Positions 44,114 to 53,477 of a DNA stretch of 64,000 nucleotides are shown in pieces (the first letter of the stretch is position 1; each line of letters begins with the position of its first letter). Source of the stretch: Lamprocystis purpurea DSM 4197 (GTDB lineage Bacteria > Pseudomonadota > Gammaproteobacteria > Chromatiales > Chromatiaceae); the NCBI RefSeq assembly GCF_000379525.1, contig NZ_KB902362.1:92846-156845 (forward strand), read 5' to 3'. Under the pieces are notes generated by a model, which was not told where the DNA came from, did not search any database, and worked only from the letters and a program-made list of their open reading frames with translations. A program made the translations under genes and the position numbers.

Positions 44114-46576
44114 TCACGGCAGCGGCCGCAAGACCAGCAACCCCTGTGTGCCCTCGGTCGTGGGGCCGTGCCAGGGCCAGGCGTGGGAGCCGCCGTGCAG
44201 CCAGTCGTCGAGCTGGTCGGTGCGGTAGCGCGACAACCGATGACCGGACTGGCCAAGCGGCAGGGTCCCGCGGGTCTGCGGCCAGTTGCGCGGCACCTGG
44301 ACTACGCGCATGGACGGTGCGATCAGGACGCTCCGCGGATCGGCGGGCGCGCTTTGCATCAGGTCCACCGTATCGGCCGCGCCGCCGACGCCGATGGGTC
44401 CGACATCGAACAGTTGACCGAGCAGCGGCTGCTGGTGGAAGGCATGGGGCAGGGTCAGGGTCCGCAGCCGGTCGAGGCGCTGGTCCCGCGTTCTGGGCAG
44501 GGCAGTTGCCAACTCGGCCGCGGCCGTCCGCAGGGCGCGCGCCCAGATGTGGGCCGGCGTCTCGACTTCCGGCGTGGTCACGTCGTCCCAGAAGCTGGAC
44601 TCACCGGTATTCAGGGTTTCCTGTAATGCGCTATAGCTCGGGTTTGCCAGCGACATCAGGACGGCGAGATCCGCTTCACCCAACTCGTCGCCATAGAGCG
44701 CCCGCCAGAGCGCCGGTTCCAGCAGGGCATAGAAGGCCGCGGCGCGGCTCGCCCCATCCATGACGCCGTCCCAGCCGAGCAGGTCGCGCTCCGCGATCAC
44801 CCAGGCCTCGGGGTCCGCGGCACGCAGCGCGGATTCATCGCGCCGCAGGGCCTGCTGGGTCAACAGGGCCTGGCGACTGCGGCGATCGGTCTGGATGGCG
44901 GCCATCGCCGCGGGGGTCAAGGGGCCGGATTCGTCGAGGCGCCGCGTGATGCGCTGAGCCCGGTAGGGCGCCATCCACGAATGACTGACATTGACCGGGT
45001 GGTCGACCGGGATCGTGCGGTTATTGGCCGTGACCAGCGCGGCCCCGGCCGGAGCGGTCTGCCCCGGGTTGCGCCAGGGCGCCACCGTGCCGTCCCACCC
45101 GTAATCCGCGATCCAGCCGGGGGCCGGGAAGAGTCCGGAGCCTTTACGGCGTTGCGGCAGGAGGCCGGTTACTTGCCAGGCGATGTCCCCATCGCGGTGG
45201 GCGAGCATCAGATTCTGCGCGACCGCATAAAACCCCAGGCCGGCGCGGCGGGCCTCGGCCAGGGTGCGCGCCCGGTTCAATCCGACGAGCGCGGCGAAGC
45301 TGCGGTCCGGCGGGTCGGTGATCTGACTCAGCGCGATCAGATAGGGGCCGGCGACGGACGGCTGCAATGGGCTCCGTGCCCCGTCCGCGGCGTCCGGGAC
45401 AGGCGCGAGCAAGTCGTTCAGGATGACCCCATGACGGGTGCTGCGCACCACCAAGTCTACCGGCGGCGCATCCTTGACGCCGATCCGTTGGACCCGGGTG
45501 GTGATGGCCTCGGGCGCACGTCCGGCCCGTTCCACCTCAGTGCCGTCCGCGGTGGGCCGTTCGAGGAACAGGTCCTGGGTGTCGGCGATGGCGCTGGTGA
45601 GTCCCCAGGCCAGATCGGCGTTGTGGCCGATCAACACCAACGGCACCCCGGGCAGCGCCAGACCGGCGACATGCAGATCGGGGCCATACAGCTCCATTTC
45701 GTACCAGGTCCCGGGCACCGATGGGGGTAGGTGGGGGTCGTTGGCAAGCAGGGCAGCACCATCGGCGGTGCGCGGTCCGGTGACCACCCAGGCGTTACTG
45801 GCCGCACTGGCGGTCGGCAGGCCGAAACGCGCCGGCAGGTCCAGGAGGCCGGCCAGCGCGGTCGCCGTCGCGGCGGTGGCACTGCCCAGGTCGCCGGGCC
45901 GCTCCAGCAGTTCAGGCGGCACCGGCGGGGCGGGCACTCCTTCATCTGTGGGAAAGAGTTCGCGCGCGCGGGCCGCTCCGAGACGTGCCGCCATCCGCAG
46001 AAAAGTCAGTTCCTCCTTGAGGTTGAACGATTGAGTCCAGGCCATATAGGCGCCGACCAGCAGACTGTCCTCCGGCCGCCAGGGGGCCGGTTCGAAGCCG
46101 GTGATCAGATATTCGACCGGCAGCCGTTCCAGCGCCTGGGCACGGTAGGCGTTGACCCCGGCCGCATAGGCCGCGAGCATGGCGCGCTCGGGCGCATCCA
46201 ATTCGGCATAAGCACGGCGGGCGGCGGCATTGAGACCCAAGGTGCGGAAGAGCCGATCGGCGTCCAGTGCCCCGGACCCGAAGACCTCCGCCAGGCGCCC
46301 GTCGGCGAGCCGGCGCATCAGGTCCATCTGCCACATCCGCTCACTGGCCACCACGAACCCTTGGCCGAACAGCAGGTCGGGCAGTGAGTCCGCCTGGATG
46401 GTCGGCACCGCGTGCGGTCCCCAGCGCACGCGCACCGGCGCGGTCAGGCCGGCGACCCTGACCTCACCGGCATAGGCCGGCTCCGCGCGTTTGGTGATCC
46501 ACAGGAGGAACCCGGCGACACCCAGCCCCAGGGTCAGCAGGATCGCCAGGAGGACGGTCAGGATACGGCGGAGCAT
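44114..46576 (-). CDS. Penicillin acylase family protein
   Basis: An Ntn-hydrolase of 820 residues, exported as a precursor that self-cleaves. The N-terminal signal/anchor reads LTVLLAILLTLGLGVAGFLLW; the alpha chain has RWGPHAVPTIQADS and FGQGFVVASERMWQMDLMRR. The new N-terminus after processing would be the Ser of ASNAWVVTGPRTADG, at about residue 260, followed by LLANDPHLPPSVPGTWYE. Length and order fit penicillin/acyl-homoserine-lactone acylases. Natural substrates in environmental bacteria include N-acyl-homoserine lactones, but specificity cannot be read here. ATG 46576 has GGAG seven bases upstream. Single gene. Confidence 0.9.
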   Translation of the reverse strand: MLRRILTVLLAILLTLGLGVAGFLLWITKRAEPAYAGEVRVAGLTAPVRVRWGPHAVPTIQADSLPDLLFGQGFVVASERMWQMDLMRRLADGRLAEVFGSGALDADRLFRTLGLNAAARRAYAELDAPERAMLAAYAAGVNAYRAQALERLPVEYLITGFEPAPWRPEDSLLVGAYMAWTQSFNLKEELTFLRMAARLGAARARELFPTDEGVPAPPVPPELLERPGDLGSATAATATALAGLLDLPARFGLPTASAASNAWVVTGPRTADGAALLANDPHLPPSVPGTWYEMELYGPDLHVAGLALPGVPLVLIGHNADLAWGLTSAIADTQDLFLERPTADGTEVERAGRAPEAITTRVQRIGVKDAPPVDLVVRSTRHGVILNDLLAPVPDAADGARSPLQPSVAGPYLIALSQITDPPDRSFAALVGLNRARTLAEARRAGLGFYAVAQNLMLAHRDGDIAWQVTGLLPQRRKGSGLFPAPGWIADYGWDGTVAPWRNPGQTAPAGAALVTANNRTIPVDHPVNVSHSWMAPYRAQRITRRLDESGPLTPAAMAAIQTDRRSRQALLTQQALRRDESALRAADPEAWVIAERDLLGWDGVMDGASRAAAFYALLEPALWRALYGDELGEADLAVLMSLANPSYSALQETLNTGESSFWDDVTTPEVETPAHIWARALRTAAAELATALPRTRDQRLDRLRTLTLPHAFHQQPLLGQLFDVGPIGVGGAADTVDLMQSAPADPRSVLIAPSMRVVQVPRNWPQTRGTLPLGQSGHRLSRYRTDQLDDWLHGGSHAWPWHGPTTEGTQGLLVLRPLP

Positions 46577-46843
46577 GCGAGCACTCCATAGACTGTGCAG
46601 GGGAGGGCAGGGAAACACGCACGGGCGGACTTGTCCAGCCCGGTGATCCTCGGGGCCGAGGCAGCCGCCGCGAGCCCGACGTGCGCCCGACGCGCGCCCG
46701 ACGCGCGCCGGGGTCTGGGTCCCGTCAATCACCGGACGGGTGGACGGTTGATTCTCCGCCCGCCAGACCGACCTTAACGGCTATGCGTGGGATTGTCCGC
46801 GCCGATCATGGTATCCAACCATGTCCAGGACGAGGTGACCCTG

Positions 46844-46942
46844 ATGATCAAACCGGGCTTTACACAACTGAAATGGGCACTGTCGGCGCTCTCCGCCACG
46901 GCGGCGACCCTGTTCGTCCTGACGCTGGAGGGACACCGCTGA
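46844..46942 (+). CDS. Possible 32-residue membrane protein
   Basis: A short frame beginning MIKPGFTQLKWALSALSATA, with a single hydrophobic helix and a Lys/Gln start. GAGG lies about eight bases before the ATG, and an in-frame GTG sits nine bases upstream. It ends 78 bases before the DCC gene. Size and absence of known homologues keep this tentative. Confidence 0.3.
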   Translation: MIKPGFTQLKWALSALSATAATLFVLTLEGHR

Positions 46943-47019
46943 CCGTTACCCGCCCTACGGGGCCGGGGTGGTCCGACCGCCCCGGCGTCGCCGACACCCG
47001 ATGTCCACCGAGAATACCG

Positions 47020-47403
47020 ATGCCGCAAAATGAAGTGAGACCCGTCGTCTTCTACGACGGCGGTTGCCCCCTGTGCCGCCGCGAGATCGCCCATTACCAA
47101 GCGCTGGATCGCGCTGGCGCGGTCGACTGGGTCGACTTGCTGAAAGCCCCGGAGCGGCTGCAGCAGGCCGGCATCAGCACCACCGAGGCCATGGCCCGAC
47201 TGCATGTACTCGATACCAATGGGGCACTGGTGACCGGCGTCCTGGGATTCGTCACCCTGTGGCGCCGCCTGCCCTATTACCGGCACCTGGCCCGTTTGGT
47301 CACCGGTCTGCGGCTGGTCGGCCCGCTCGACTGGGCCTATCGCCGGTTCGCCGCCCGGCGTTTCAAACACCGCTGCGCCGACGGCTTCTGCGCGAACGGT
47401 TAA
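47020..47403 (+). CDS. Thiol-disulfide oxidoreductase, DCC family (DUF393)
   Basis: A 127-residue thioredoxin-like protein with the family signature VVFYDGGCPLCRREIAHYQ, which contains the CxxC redox pair. The end RRFAARRFKHRCADGFCANG adds two more cysteines. DCC proteins are predicted redox enzymes of unknown substrate. ATG 47020 is the start of homology. It lies 79 bases before sthA, so the two may share a transcript; a redox theme would fit but is not proven. Confidence 0.88.
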   Translation: MPQNEVRPVVFYDGGCPLCRREIAHYQALDRAGAVDWVDLLKAPERLQQAGISTTEAMARLHVLDTNGALVTGVLGFVTLWRRLPYYRHLARLVTGLRLVGPLDWAYRRFAARRFKHRCADGFCANG

Positions 47404-47482
47404 ACTAGCGCTCTGACACCCTTCCGCTGAACGCACCCCGCCCGCCGGCCAGGTGCCAGCCGTACCGAGCCGGAGCCCCGCC

Positions 47483-48880
47483 ATGACCACCCGCGCATTC
47501 GACGTTATCGTGATCGGCACCGGCCCGGCCGGCGAAGGCGCCGCCATGAAGCTCGCCAAAGCCGGCCGCCAAGTGGCCATCGTGGAGGCCCACAACGCCG
47601 TCGGCGGCGGCTGTACCCATTGGGGCACCATCCCCAGTAAGGCGTTGCGCCACTCCATCCAGATGTTGGCGGACTATCGGCGCAACCCGATCTTCCAGCA
47701 CACCCGCGACCAGATCCAGGTGGACTTCCCCGACCTGCTGCGGGCGGCCGACGGGGTCATCAACGAACAGGTGCGCACCCGTTACCGCTTCTACCAGCGC
47801 AATCGGGTGGAGGTCATTTTCGGTCACGCCCGCTTCCGCAGCCCGGAATGCATCGAAGTCCAACGCCCCGGCGGCGCCGCCCAGGAACTGACCGCCAAGT
47901 ATTTCGTGATTGCCACCGGCTCGCGCCCCTACCATCCGCCGGACGTGGACTTCAGCCACCCGCGGGTGCTCGACAGCGACAGCGTGCTGGCCCTTGCCCA
48001 CACGCCGCGCTCGATGACGATCTATGGGGCCGGCGTCATCGGCTGCGAGTACGCGTCCATTCTGAGCAACCTGGACGTGAAGGTGAACCTGGTCAATACC
48101 CGCGACCGGCTGCTGTCGTTTCTGGATGACGAGATCACGGATGCGCTGTCCTATCACCTGCGTCAGGGCGGTGTCGTCATCCGCAACGACGAGACCTACG
48201 ATCGGGTCGAGGCGCAGGACGATGGGGTCGTCTTGACCTGCAAGTCCGGCAAGAAATTCAAGAGCGACTGTCTGCTCTGGGCCAACGGCCGCACCGGCAA
48301 TACCCATGACCTGGGTCTGGAAGCCATCGGCCTGACGCCCAATCGGCGCGGCCAGCTCGATCTCAACCGCAGCTACCAGACCGCCCTGCCGCACATCTAC
48401 GGGGTCGGCGACGTGGCCGGATCGCCGGCGCTGGCCAGCGCCAGCTATGATCAGGGGCGTTTCGTCGGGGCCCACATCGCCGACGGTGAATGCGACTGGT
48501 CACTGATCGAAGAATTTCCCACCGGCATCTACACCGTGCCCGAGATCTCGTCGATCGGCCGCACCGAGCGCGAACTAACCGCTCAGCAAATCCCCTACGA
48601 GGTCGCCCAGGCCGACTTCAAGTCCATCGCCCGCGCCCAGATCACCGGCCACACCGTGGGCATGCTCAAGCTCCTGTTCCACCGTGAGACCTTGGAAATC
48701 CTGGGTATCCATTGTTTCGGCGAACAAGCCGCGGAGATCATCCACATCGGCCAGGCGATCATGTCCCAACCGGGCGCCGCCAACAGTATCCGCTATTTCA
48801 CCGAGACCACCTTCAACTATCCCACCATGGCGGAGGCCTACCGTGTGGCGGCATTGAACGGGTTGAATCGGTTGTTTTGA
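47483..48880 (+). CDS. sthA: Soluble pyridine nucleotide transhydrogenase SthA
   Basis: FAD-dependent, energy-independent NAD(P) transhydrogenase that moves reducing equivalents from NADPH to NAD+. The N-terminal FAD motif is [19 protein letters not shown]. The place of the redox disulfide in related lipoamide dehydrogenases reads [18 protein letters not shown], with a single cysteine, as in E. coli SthA and distinct from the two-cysteine disulfide enzymes. The NAD(P) motif [14 protein letters not shown] and the ending of the dimerisation domain follow. 465 residues, normal. ATG 47483 has GGAG seven bases upstream. Confidence 0.96.
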   Translation: MTTRAFDVIVIGTGPAGEGAAMKLAKAGRQVAIVEAHNAVGGGCTHWGTIPSKALRHSIQMLADYRRNPIFQHTRDQIQVDFPDLLRAADGVINEQVRTRYRFYQRNRVEVIFGHARFRSPECIEVQRPGGAAQELTAKYFVIATGSRPYHPPDVDFSHPRVLDSDSVLALAHTPRSMTIYGAGVIGCEYASILSNLDVKVNLVNTRDRLLSFLDDEITDALSYHLRQGGVVIRNDETYDRVEAQDDGVVLTCKSGKKFKSDCLLWANGRTGNTHDLGLEAIGLTPNRRGQLDLNRSYQTALPHIYGVGDVAGSPALASASYDQGRFVGAHIADGECDWSLIEEFPTGIYTVPEISSIGRTERELTAQQIPYEVAQADFKSIARAQITGHTVGMLKLLFHRETLEILGIHCFGEQAAEIIHIGQAIMSQPGAANSIRYFTETTFNYPTMAEAYRVAALNGLNRLF

Positions 48881-49223
48881 GCGACAAGACGTCGCCCGGG
48901 ACAGTCCAGGCGTGACGGTTTGGCTTCCGACGTCGGTTGACAAGCGCCGAACCTCTTGATGACCGGCCGGTGCTCTCGCCGGCTCGCCGATTTTGCCCAG
49001 TGTGGGCGCCCCGCTTCAACCCACTGACGCTACAGTAACAACGCGTCGCGTCAACCGATCAGCCAGTGCCTGCTCCCCGGTCGCGATCCGGCATCTCGCC
49101 GTGCCGATGAATGTCGTGGCGGAATTTATCTATTGCTAATTTAGTAAGTTCTTATATACTGAATACTCACCTTGGACGGTTGGGCCTGAGCGGTCGCCGT
49201 GGGCCGTCGACGATGAGGCAATG
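48881..49223. other. Intergenic region upstream of the exported proteins
   Basis: About 340 bases without a gene. A GC-rich hairpin (ACCGGCCGG / CCGGCTCGCC area near 48962-48990) may end the sthA transcript. The last 120 bases turn AT-rich and hold the promoter described separately. Confidence 0.5.
49133..49160 (+). promoter_or_regulatory. Sigma70-type promoter upstream of the 49.2-kb gene
   Basis: TTGCTA (49133-49138) and TATACT (49155-49160) are separated by 16 bases in an AT-rich island, 60-90 bases before the gene. It is the best promoter match in the accessory part of the window. Confidence 0.65.
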
Positions 49224-49517
49224 ATGTTCAAGCCCGCACTGGCGGTTATGGTTGGCTTGGTCTGCGCGGCGGCTGCCGCCGCGGAGTTGAGCGTGCTCGG
49301 GTCCGCTGGAAACGGCGGGGATGACGCCGCGCACGCGGTGTCGGCCCGTACCGACGCGGGTCCGGCAGCCGCGACCGATCGTCAGCAGTTTGCCCAGATC
49401 CCCGCCAGCAATGACGCTTATGGCTGGCGTTATCCATACGCCTTTCCGACTCAGGCGCCGGTGATGGCAGGCCAGGCCGCCACCCAGCCCGCGGCAGTTG
49501 TCCGCGGTCGGCAGTGA
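49224..49517 (+). CDS. Small exported protein, unknown
   Basis: A 97-residue protein with a strong signal peptide (FKPALAVMVGLVCAAAAAAE) and a low-complexity Ala/Asp/Gln-rich mature part that ends in an aromatic patch, NDAYGWRYPYAFPTQAPV. No family recognised. The second of two adjacent ATG codons (49224) is preferred because GAGG lies five to six bases before it. The strong promoter upstream and the next exported protein suggest a pair of abundant envelope proteins; aromatic Gly/Tyr-type patches are seen in sulfur-globule proteins of purple sulfur bacteria, but the match here is too short to claim that. Confidence 0.6.
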   Translation: MFKPALAVMVGLVCAAAAAAELSVLGSAGNGGDDAAHAVSARTDAGPAAATDRQQFAQIPASNDAYGWRYPYAFPTQAPVMAGQAATQPAAVVRGRQ

Positions 49518-49626
49518 CGCGCGATCGTGCCTTGCGCGTCAGGGAACCGGCCCAGGGATACGGGTTACGTTGAGCACCTGAAAATCTTAACCCCTTTTAT
49601 TCTCAGCCCGAGAAGGTACCTTAACA

Positions 49627-50463
49627 ATGAATAAGATGGTTCAAGCTGCCTCTGTCATCGCCCTCGCCGTTGCGGCCTCCTCGGCCGGCGCCTGGTATGG
49701 CGCCCCCAATCAGGCCGGCTGTATGACCGATCAGCAGCAACAGGCCGCCGCCGACCAGCAGCGGGCTTTCGAGCAGCAACAGCAGGCATTCCTTGAGCAG
49801 CGCCAGGCGATGGCCGCCCAACGTGCCAAGGCCGCGGAGCAGGCCATGGCGGCGCGGCGCCAGTTCGCCGAGCAGCAGGCAGCCCGCTTCAAGGATGCAC
49901 CGCAGCCGGCTCCGGCCATGGACCCCCGGCTCGGCAACGTCGCCGCGCCGGCGTGGGGCGGCCCCGCGTTCCCGGCCAGGCCGGAGCCGCGCCGCTTCGA
50001 GCGCCCGGCGATGCCTGAATTCGCGATGCCCGAGATGCCGCGCGCCCCGGACTTCAAAGCTCCCGAGTTCCCGGCCATGCCCGAGATGCCCGCCTTCGAG
50101 CGCCCGGCCGTGCCTGAGTTTGCGATGCCCGAGATGCCGGCCCCGCGCGGCCCGGACTTCAAGGCTCCCGAGTTCCCGGCCATGCCCGAGATGCCCGCCT
50201 TCGAGCGTCCCGCCATGCCCGGGTTCGTCGGCAACCGCGGCCCGGCACTGGATGCCCATCGCGCTCAGGCCCGACAGGAGATGGCGGCGCGCCGCCATGC
50301 GATGAAGGAGCAGAGTGACCGTCGCCGCGCGGCGCATGGCTTCGGCCCGCGCCCGGTCGGCCCCGGCGCCGGCATGGGCTGCGCCCCGGCCGCCGCGCCC
50401 CAGGCCGCCGCGCCCGCCGCGGCGAATGCGACTACGGTCGCCGCTGTCCCGACCAACCAGTAA
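49627..50463 (+). CDS. Exported Gln/Pro/Met-rich repeat protein
   Basis: A 278-residue protein with signal peptide (MVQAASVIALAVAASSAGA) whose mature form begins AWYGAPNQAG. A Gln/Ala-rich helical part (about 35-90) is followed by two to three imperfect repeats of about 36 residues, FERPAMPEFAMPEMP then PDFKAPEFPAMPEMP (about 118-200), then a basic segment and an Ala/Pro-rich tail. The repeats are also visible as DNA repeats at 50000-50220. No known domain. ATG 49627 follows AAGGTACC. It ends at a good intrinsic terminator. The exported, Tyr/Trp-initial pattern makes an envelope or storage-granule role conceivable; this is speculation. Confidence 0.65.
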   Translation: MNKMVQAASVIALAVAASSAGAWYGAPNQAGCMTDQQQQAAADQQRAFEQQQQAFLEQRQAMAAQRAKAAEQAMAARRQFAEQQAARFKDAPQPAPAMDPRLGNVAAPAWGGPAFPARPEPRRFERPAMPEFAMPEMPRAPDFKAPEFPAMPEMPAFERPAVPEFAMPEMPAPRGPDFKAPEFPAMPEMPAFERPAMPGFVGNRGPALDAHRAQARQEMAARRHAMKEQSDRRRAAHGFGPRPVGPGAGMGCAPAAAPQAAAPAAANATTVAAVPTNQ

Positions 50464-50496
50464 GGCCCCATCACGGTGGCATCCGCCGCCGCTATC

Positions 50497-50532
50497 AAGG
50501 CCCCGCCGCTGCCGCGTCGGGGCCTTATTCTT
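50497..50532 (+). terminator. Intrinsic terminator after the 49.6-kb gene
   Basis: AAGGCCCCG (50497-50505) pairs perfectly with CGGGGCCTT (50518-50526), followed by ATTCTT. It ends the exported-protein transcript before the bcr-like gene. Confidence 0.8.
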
Positions 50533-50549
50533 GCCCGCTTGAGGCTTCC

Positions 50550-51731
50550 ATGCAGGTTCGTCCATCGCTGTTCCTGACGCTGGGGTTACTCTCCGGGTTG
50601 ACTCCCTTTGCGATCGATATGTATCTGCCGAGCCTGCCGGCCATCGCGCGCGATCTGGGCTCGACCATGGAATTGGCACAACTGAGCGTGACCGTTTATC
50701 TGGGGGTCTTCGCTCTGTCGCAGTTGTTCTTAGGGCCGCTGTCCGATGTGCTCGGCCGGCGGAAGACCATCGGCGGCGGGCTGGCGCTGTTCTGCGTCGG
50801 GGCGTTGGGTTGCGCGCTGGCCGATGAGATGGCGCTCTTGCTGGCGGCGCGCGCGCTCCAGGCGCTGGGCGGAGCGGCGATCGCGGTGACCGTGCCGGCG
50901 CTGGTGCGCGATCTGTTCGAGCGCGACCAGTATGCGCGTGTGATGAGCCTGGTGATGTTGGTCACGGCGCTGGCGCCGCTCTTGGCGCCGACGATCGGCG
51001 GAGTCATTGTGGGCTACGCGAGTTGGCACTGGGTCTTCGCCGTGCTGCTTGCTATCGCGTTGGCGGCGAGCGCGCTCTTTTTCCGGCTGATTCCCGAGAC
51101 CCTGCCCAGGGCACGCCGCCACCCGCCCGACCTGCAACGCGTCCTGCGCAACTATCTGTCGCTCGCGCGCCATCGGGTGGGGATGGGCTACCTGCTCACC
51201 GGCGCCTGCTCATTCGGCGGGATGATGACGTACATCGTCGGTTCCCCGTTCGTCTATATCGAACTGCACGGGGTGCCGACCGCCTGGTTCGGGGTCTATT
51301 TCGGCGCGAATGTCGGCCTGGCCATCCTGGTGACCAGTGTCAACGCCCGGCTGGTCACGCGTCTGGGGGCGCAGCGCCTGCTGCGCTGGGGGCTGGGAGT
51401 GCAGGTTGGCGCCGCGTCGCTGCTGTGCGCACTGGCCCTCTGGGGGACGCCCCCGCTGTGGGCGATCGTGCTCGCGACCTTGACCTATCTGGGTATGGCG
51501 GGGGTGGTGCTCGGCAACTCCATGGCCGGATTCATGGCGTATTTCCCGCGGATGGCCGGCACGGCATCGGCCTTCTCGGGGGCGGCACGCTTCGGTCTGG
51601 GAGCGGCGGTCGGGTCACTGGTCAGCCTGGCCCACAACGGCACCGCGGTGCCCATGCTGCTCGGTATGGCACTCTGCGGACTGGCCGCGGGCGCGAGCTA
51701 TCGACTGTGGTGCTGCGCCGACTCGGCTTGA
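50550..51731 (+). CDS. Bcr/CflA family multidrug efflux MFS transporter
   Basis: A 393-residue, 12-helix inner-membrane exporter of the Bcr/CflA drug-resistance group. Family marks are the start LLSGLTPFAIDMYLPSLPAIARDL with the conserved Asp-Met-Tyr (split here as LTPFAIDMYLPSLP), the loop motif GPLSDVLGRRKTIG and the antiporter motif in APLLAPTIGGVI. Substrates of this group include bicyclomycin and sulfonamides; specificity is not determined. The ATG has GAGG six to seven bases upstream. Its 3-prime end overlaps the convergent gshA by 34 bases. Confidence 0.9.
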   Translation: MQVRPSLFLTLGLLSGLTPFAIDMYLPSLPAIARDLGSTMELAQLSVTVYLGVFALSQLFLGPLSDVLGRRKTIGGGLALFCVGALGCALADEMALLLAARALQALGGAAIAVTVPALVRDLFERDQYARVMSLVMLVTALAPLLAPTIGGVIVGYASWHWVFAVLLAIALAASALFFRLIPETLPRARRHPPDLQRVLRNYLSLARHRVGMGYLLTGACSFGGMMTYIVGSPFVYIELHGVPTAWFGVYFGANVGLAILVTSVNARLVTRLGAQRLLRWGLGVQVGAASLLCALALWGTPPLWAIVLATLTYLGMAGVVLGNSMAGFMAYFPRMAGTASAFSGAARFGLGAAVGSLVSLAHNGTAVPMLLGMALCGLAAGASYRLWCCADSA

Positions 51732-53317
51732 ATTGCCCGCCCCTGGTCGAAATAGCGTTGCAGGAAGGTGTCGAAGTCCAGGTCGTCGGCCGCCTCGATT
51801 TCGCTCCGGCGGCAGACGGACTCCGCGGCCAGGTCGCGGAACAGGGCCTCCCGCTCCGGGCTCAGGGTGCGCCCCTCGAGGGCATCGCGATGGGCGGCGG
51901 AGACCCGCCGGGCGAACGCGAAGAATCCTTCGCCGTTCGCCCGCATTTCGGCCAACATGCGTGCCGAGGGGGTCGCATCGGGGTCACGCACTTTCTCGCG
52001 CTGGGCCAGCAGGCTCAGGCCGCGTGGACCCTCGGCCGCGCCGTCGAGCAGCGCGGCGACCGGGCCCATGGCGTCCAGGATCTCGCCCGCCCACTGCCGC
52101 AGCTCCACTGCCTGACCGTCCCGGTTCAGCGTGAGCCCGGGTTGACGCCCGCGATGGGCGGTGACGACCTGGTTGTCATCGATCGCCAGCCGCTCGGTGG
52201 CGCCAATGCGCGGACTGTCCGCCAGCAGGCAATAGAGCATCAGGGTTTCCAGGACCAGGAGCTGCTCGGCGCCCACCCCGATAGGCTCATAGGCGTTCAC
52301 ATCCAGTGAGCGCAACTCGACATAGCGGACACCGCGCCGCCGCAGGGCCAGGGTCGGCTTTTCCAGCCAGTCGATGATCTGTTTGGGCCTGACGGTACTG
52401 TAGTACTCGTTCTCGATCTGCAGGACTGCCGCGCTCAGCTGCTCGTAGCGCCCGCCGACCTTGACCCCGATCTGTTCATACTGCGGGCAGGGCGTCTCGA
52501 TCGCCCAGGTGAGGCTGCGAATGTAGGCATCCAGGCTGTCGTAGCTGGCCTTCATGCCGGTGCCCTGTTCTTTCTGGTTCTGGTACCCGATGTCTCCCAT
52601 GCGTAACGAGGTCGCATAGGGGTCGTAGAAGGTCTGGGCATCGAACGGGATCAGGTTGGTCTCCCGGCCCTGGAGAAAGCTGCCGCACACCGCCGGCGAG
52701 GCGCCGAACAGATAGGGGACCAGCCAGCCGATGCGCTGGAGGTTGCGGATCATGGCGATATAGGACTCGGAGCGGAATGACCCCAGCGGACCGGTGTCGC
52801 CTTCCTGATCCTGATAGAGACGCCAGAAGTCGTCGCCGAAGGAGAAGTTGAAATGCACCCCGGCGATCACCTGCATGGTGCGCCCGTAGCGGTTACCCAG
52901 GCCGCGCCGGTAGACCGTTTTCATGGTCGCGGCATTGGATGAGCCGTAGCGGGCCAAGGGAATCCGGCTCTCCCCCGCGATCACGCACGGCATGCTCGTG
53001 CCCCACAGGAGTTCATCGCCCAGATGCCGATAGACCAGCGTATGGATATCAGCCAGGAAATCCAGCACCGCCTGATGGTCACCCAGGGCCGGGGTGACCA
53101 ACTCGATCAGTGCCTCGGAGAAATCGGTGGTGATGTGCGGATGGGTCAATGGCGACCCCAGCGCGCCGGGGTGCGGGGTTGCCGCGATCTGTCCCGCGGG
53201 TGAGACCCGCAGGGACTCCTTTTCCAGCCCGATCCGATTGCCGGCAAAGCAATCGAGCGGGCGGGCGGGCTCCAGCGCCCGCAGGCGCCGGTCGAAGGTT
53301 GCTGAATGCGAATCCAT
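51698..53317 (-). CDS. gshA: Glutamate-cysteine ligase
   Basis: First enzyme of glutathione synthesis (gamma-glutamylcysteine from glutamate, cysteine and ATP), of the gammaproteobacterial class I type. Visible marks: GLEKESLRVSPAG near the N-terminus, THPHITTDFSEALIELVTP, YGSSNAATMKTVYRRGL, QVIAGVHFNFSFGDDFW, and RYVELRSLDVNAYEPIGV. The 539 residues are slightly longer than E. coli GshA (518). The ATG at 53317 begins the homology. gshB is not adjacent. Its stop lies inside the convergent bcr-like gene. Confidence 0.95.
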   Translation of the reverse strand: MDSHSATFDRRLRALEPARPLDCFAGNRIGLEKESLRVSPAGQIAATPHPGALGSPLTHPHITTDFSEALIELVTPALGDHQAVLDFLADIHTLVYRHLGDELLWGTSMPCVIAGESRIPLARYGSSNAATMKTVYRRGLGNRYGRTMQVIAGVHFNFSFGDDFWRLYQDQEGDTGPLGSFRSESYIAMIRNLQRIGWLVPYLFGASPAVCGSFLQGRETNLIPFDAQTFYDPYATSLRMGDIGYQNQKEQGTGMKASYDSLDAYIRSLTWAIETPCPQYEQIGVKVGGRYEQLSAAVLQIENEYYSTVRPKQIIDWLEKPTLALRRRGVRYVELRSLDVNAYEPIGVGAEQLLVLETLMLYCLLADSPRIGATERLAIDDNQVVTAHRGRQPGLTLNRDGQAVELRQWAGEILDAMGPVAALLDGAAEGPRGLSLLAQREKVRDPDATPSARMLAEMRANGEGFFAFARRVSAAHRDALEGRTLSPEREALFRDLAAESVCRRSEIEAADDLDFDTFLQRYFDQGRAIQAESAQHHSR

Positions 53318-53345
53318 GGGTCAGTCCCGGTCGGTCTTCATTACA

Positions 53346-53421
53346 GGCGTCCAGCTCGATAACCGGACGTAGGGGCTGGTTTTAAACCCGCCCCTACGCC
53401 AAGGTCATGTCCGGATATCAG
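53346..53421 (+). repeat. Palindromic repeat family A, copy 2
   Basis: Centre GTAGGGGCTGGTTTTAAACC followed by CGCCCCTAC; flanks GGCGTCCAGCTCGATAACCGG on the left and CAAGGTCATGTCCGGATATC on the right. The copy at 60338-60413 is the same sequence inverted, with both flanks conserved. It lies between gshA and prc. Confidence 0.85.
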
Positions 53422-53477
53422 GTGCGAAAGCGATAGCGCTCCTTGACCGGGACCCGAGGGTCCGGGTCGGCGGCGGC

